A stretch of DNA of 64,000 nucleotides from Neorhodopirellula lusitana (GTDB taxonomy: Bacteria; Planctomycetota; Planctomycetia; Pirellulales; Pirellulaceae). This document shows positions 62,673 to 64,000 of the stretch, piece after piece (positions within the stretch are counted from its first letter, which is position 1; the number at the start of each line of letters is the position of its first letter). The notes under the pieces are model-generated. The model ran no database searches, was not told the origin of the DNA, and was given only the letters and a program-made list of their open reading frames with translations. The stretch is taken from the NCBI RefSeq assembly GCF_900182915.1, contig NZ_FXUG01000002.1:496001-560000 (forward strand), in the 5' to 3' direction. Made by a program: the position numbers and the translations under genes.

Positions 62673-63751
62673 CAGCTTCCCAGTTCCGTTAATTCGTCGG
62701 TGCCGGCCATGGCTCGAAGCTTTTCCATCGCCCGTCGTTCGAGTTGTCGGACACGTTCCTTGGACACACCGAGCCGATCGGCCAAGGCTTGCAGCGTGTG
62801 CACCTTGCGATGCGAGCCCAATGCAAACCGAGCACGGATGATGAACTTTTCGCGGCGATCGAGGTCACCCATCATCACGCCCAAGCGGCTACGCAATTCG
62901 TGCCAGCGTTTCTCGCTGATCGCGGAACCACGTTCCTCTTCGCTGAAGTCGATGTCCATGTCTTGCAAACCACCAAGAACTTTTTGACGCTCTTGTTGTT
63001 TGGTGACCACGGTCCGGTACGAATTCCGGCGAACGACCTGTGTCGCGTAAGTGCTGAACCGGAAGCCACGATCGAAGTCGAACTTTTCGACGCCACGAAT
63101 CAATGCCACGATTCCGTCGCTAAGCAGTTCGTCAAAGTTGTTGTTGGGGTTAACGAACTTTTTGACGATTGAGAACACCAGTCGAAGGTTGGCCTCCACG
63201 ATTCGGTCGCGGTGCCAGTCGGCCAGAGCGACGTAGGTCTCGATTAGTTCCAGGCGGTGCCGCGAAGGACGTTCGGGGTTCAGGACGCTGCGATGGATCG
63301 CGGCTTGTTGGCGTAGGTAGTTCATCCGCTCAAACAGCATTTTTTCCTGTTCAGGCTTCAGCAGTGGTGCCTCGCAGAGTCTGCCCAGGTGAATGGGGAG
63401 GTCGACTCCGCTGCGGCGGATTGCTGCGATGCCCAGAGCGGACTGGCGTTCGGCCAATCCAAGCGGTTCGGAGAAAATTCGTTTGCCTTCGCGAGGAGAC
63501 ACGAATCGGTCATTGCCGATGAAGTCGAGTTCTTCCCGCAAGCGACGCCGCGTCAGCGGTCGCAGCTCCTCGCTGGGAATTTGATCCCAGGCAGACAGCA
63601 ACGAGGAAGTTTCGGCGAGCGGAGTTTTGAGCTCGGGGCAGCTCAACCAAACCGGACGACGTGGTGGGATCGTCGACGCAGTCGCGCCTTCCAGGACCGG
63701 CTCGCGTTCGGTGGACGCTTTGCGGTTTTTAGCTTTGGCCGAAGAACTCAT
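62672..63751 (-). CDS. RNA polymerase sigma-70 family factor, 359 aa
   Basis: From the ATG at 63751: regions 1.2-2 are RDRIVEANLRLVFSIVKKFVN, DELLSDGIVALIRGVEKFDFDRGFRFSTYATQVVRRNSYRTV (the core and -10 recognition region), and region 4 is HTLQALADRLGVSKERVRQLERRAMEKL. An N-terminal part of about 130 residues has no counterpart in E. coli RpoD. No anti-sigma gene is adjacent. It is translationally coupled with the SRPBCC-epimerase gene (TGATG). A strong hairpin lies about 100 bases upstream. Confidence 0.9.
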   Translation of the reverse strand: MSSSAKAKNRKASTEREPVLEGATASTIPPRRPVWLSCPELKTPLAETSSLLSAWDQIPSEELRPLTRRRLREELDFIGNDRFVSPREGKRIFSEPLGLAERQSALGIAAIRRSGVDLPIHLGRLCEAPLLKPEQEKMLFERMNYLRQQAAIHRSVLNPERPSRHRLELIETYVALADWHRDRIVEANLRLVFSIVKKFVNPNNNFDELLSDGIVALIRGVEKFDFDRGFRFSTYATQVVRRNSYRTVVTKQQERQKVLGGLQDMDIDFSEEERGSAISEKRWHELRSRLGVMMGDLDRREKFIIRARFALGSHRKVHTLQALADRLGVSKERVRQLERRAMEKLRAMAGTDELTELGS

Positions 63752-63849
63752 GGAAATACCTAAGTGCGGGAAACGCCGAAAATTCTGGCTCATCGATGCC
63801 AAGCTGAGAACTGCTTGAATAAATGGGCAATGTCACTCAAAATCCGCCT

Positions 63850-63875
63850 GGACGTTTTTCGGTCGAAAAACGTCC
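63850..63875 (-). promoter_or_regulatory. 11-bp hairpin upstream of the sigma factor gene
   Basis: GGACGTTTTTC-GGTC-GAAAAACGTCC (63850-63875) is a perfect 11-bp inverted repeat with a four-base loop, 99 bases upstream of the sigma factor ATG. It could be a leader hairpin in that mRNA, the terminator of a gene to the right of the window, or an operator. Confidence 0.45.
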
Positions 63876-64000
63876 ACTCGCTAAGTCAGATATATCTGGG
63901 TTGACCTACGAAGGCAAGCGTATACGGCATCGATTTTGGAAACTGTTCATGCGAAGCCAAAACCTTTTTGGGTCGCGCGGGTTAAAACGCACGCTATTCC

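Noticed and set aside
1-64000. tRNA or rRNA genes
   Set aside because: I scanned for the GTTCGA-type T-loop with adjacent acceptor stems and for rRNA-like blocks and saw none; a covariance search could still find one.

Overview
The window looks like chromosomal DNA of a planctomycete close to Rhodopirellula (Pirellulales). This is inferred from gene content: many secreted or membrane proteins of unknown function with planctomycete-style composition, two-domain DUF1080 protein, TadE/TadG proteins, a squalene operon hpnC-hpnD-hpnE next to ispH, frequent GTG/TTG starts, and loose intergenic regions rich in short tandem repeats. No rRNA, tRNA, CRISPR array or plasmid/phage backbone was seen.

Layout. 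0-12.7 kb: two small unknown proteins, a coupled pair of sugar-nucleotide enzymes (a 1122-residue GHMP-kinase-like/UDPGP-like fusion plus a GalU-like protein), a GNAT acetyltransferase, a secreted beta-helix protein and a group of small membrane proteins (DUF1499, DUF3592). 12.7-19.3 kb: accessory region with a DUF2513 gene and a decayed second copy of it, a TadE-TadG-TadE operon, a dead IS4-type transposase, REP-like motifs, two minus-strand genes each followed by a palindromic attC-like site, and an ORF-less group II intron beside the last of these sites. 19.3-26.2 kb: minus-strand operon from a YrdC/tyrosine-phosphatase fusion through rpiB, holB and a HAD phosphatase to a glycosyltransferase and a GH13 sugar phosphorylase, the last two perhaps acting on glucosylglycerate-type solutes. 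26.2-34 kb: NHL-repeat lipoprotein, msrA, VOC protein, TAXI-type binding protein, patatin, isochorismatase-like hydrolase and a soluble histidine kinase. 34-43 kb: DUF2853, a DUF1080 protein, a CitG-like protein, an OleB-like alpha/beta hydrolase and a three-gene BtuFCD/FecBCD-type ABC importer. 43-46 kb: rplM-rpsI-infA, followed by a 32-residue very basic microprotein and a FabZ-like dehydratase. 46-54 kb: transglutaminase, glmM-like mutase, hpnE-hpnD-hpnC (squalene), then divergent ispH and pepA. 54.7-64 kb: lepA with a ROK kinase, fabI, a GAF/sigma-54 activator, an SRPBCC-epimerase fusion translationally coupled to a sigma-70 factor with a strong hairpin in its upstream region.

The most unusual material is (i) the 16.9-18.95 kb stretch, read here as an integron-like cassette remnant with a group II intron in the opposite orientation beside one of its sites; (ii) the sugar-nucleotide pair at 1.3-5.6 kb, in which canonical ATP and nucleotide-binding motifs are replaced; (iii) the basic microprotein between infA and the FabZ-like gene; and (iv) a collection of unrelated 17-23 bp minisatellites, one of them inside the coding sequence of the ABC-transporter binding protein.
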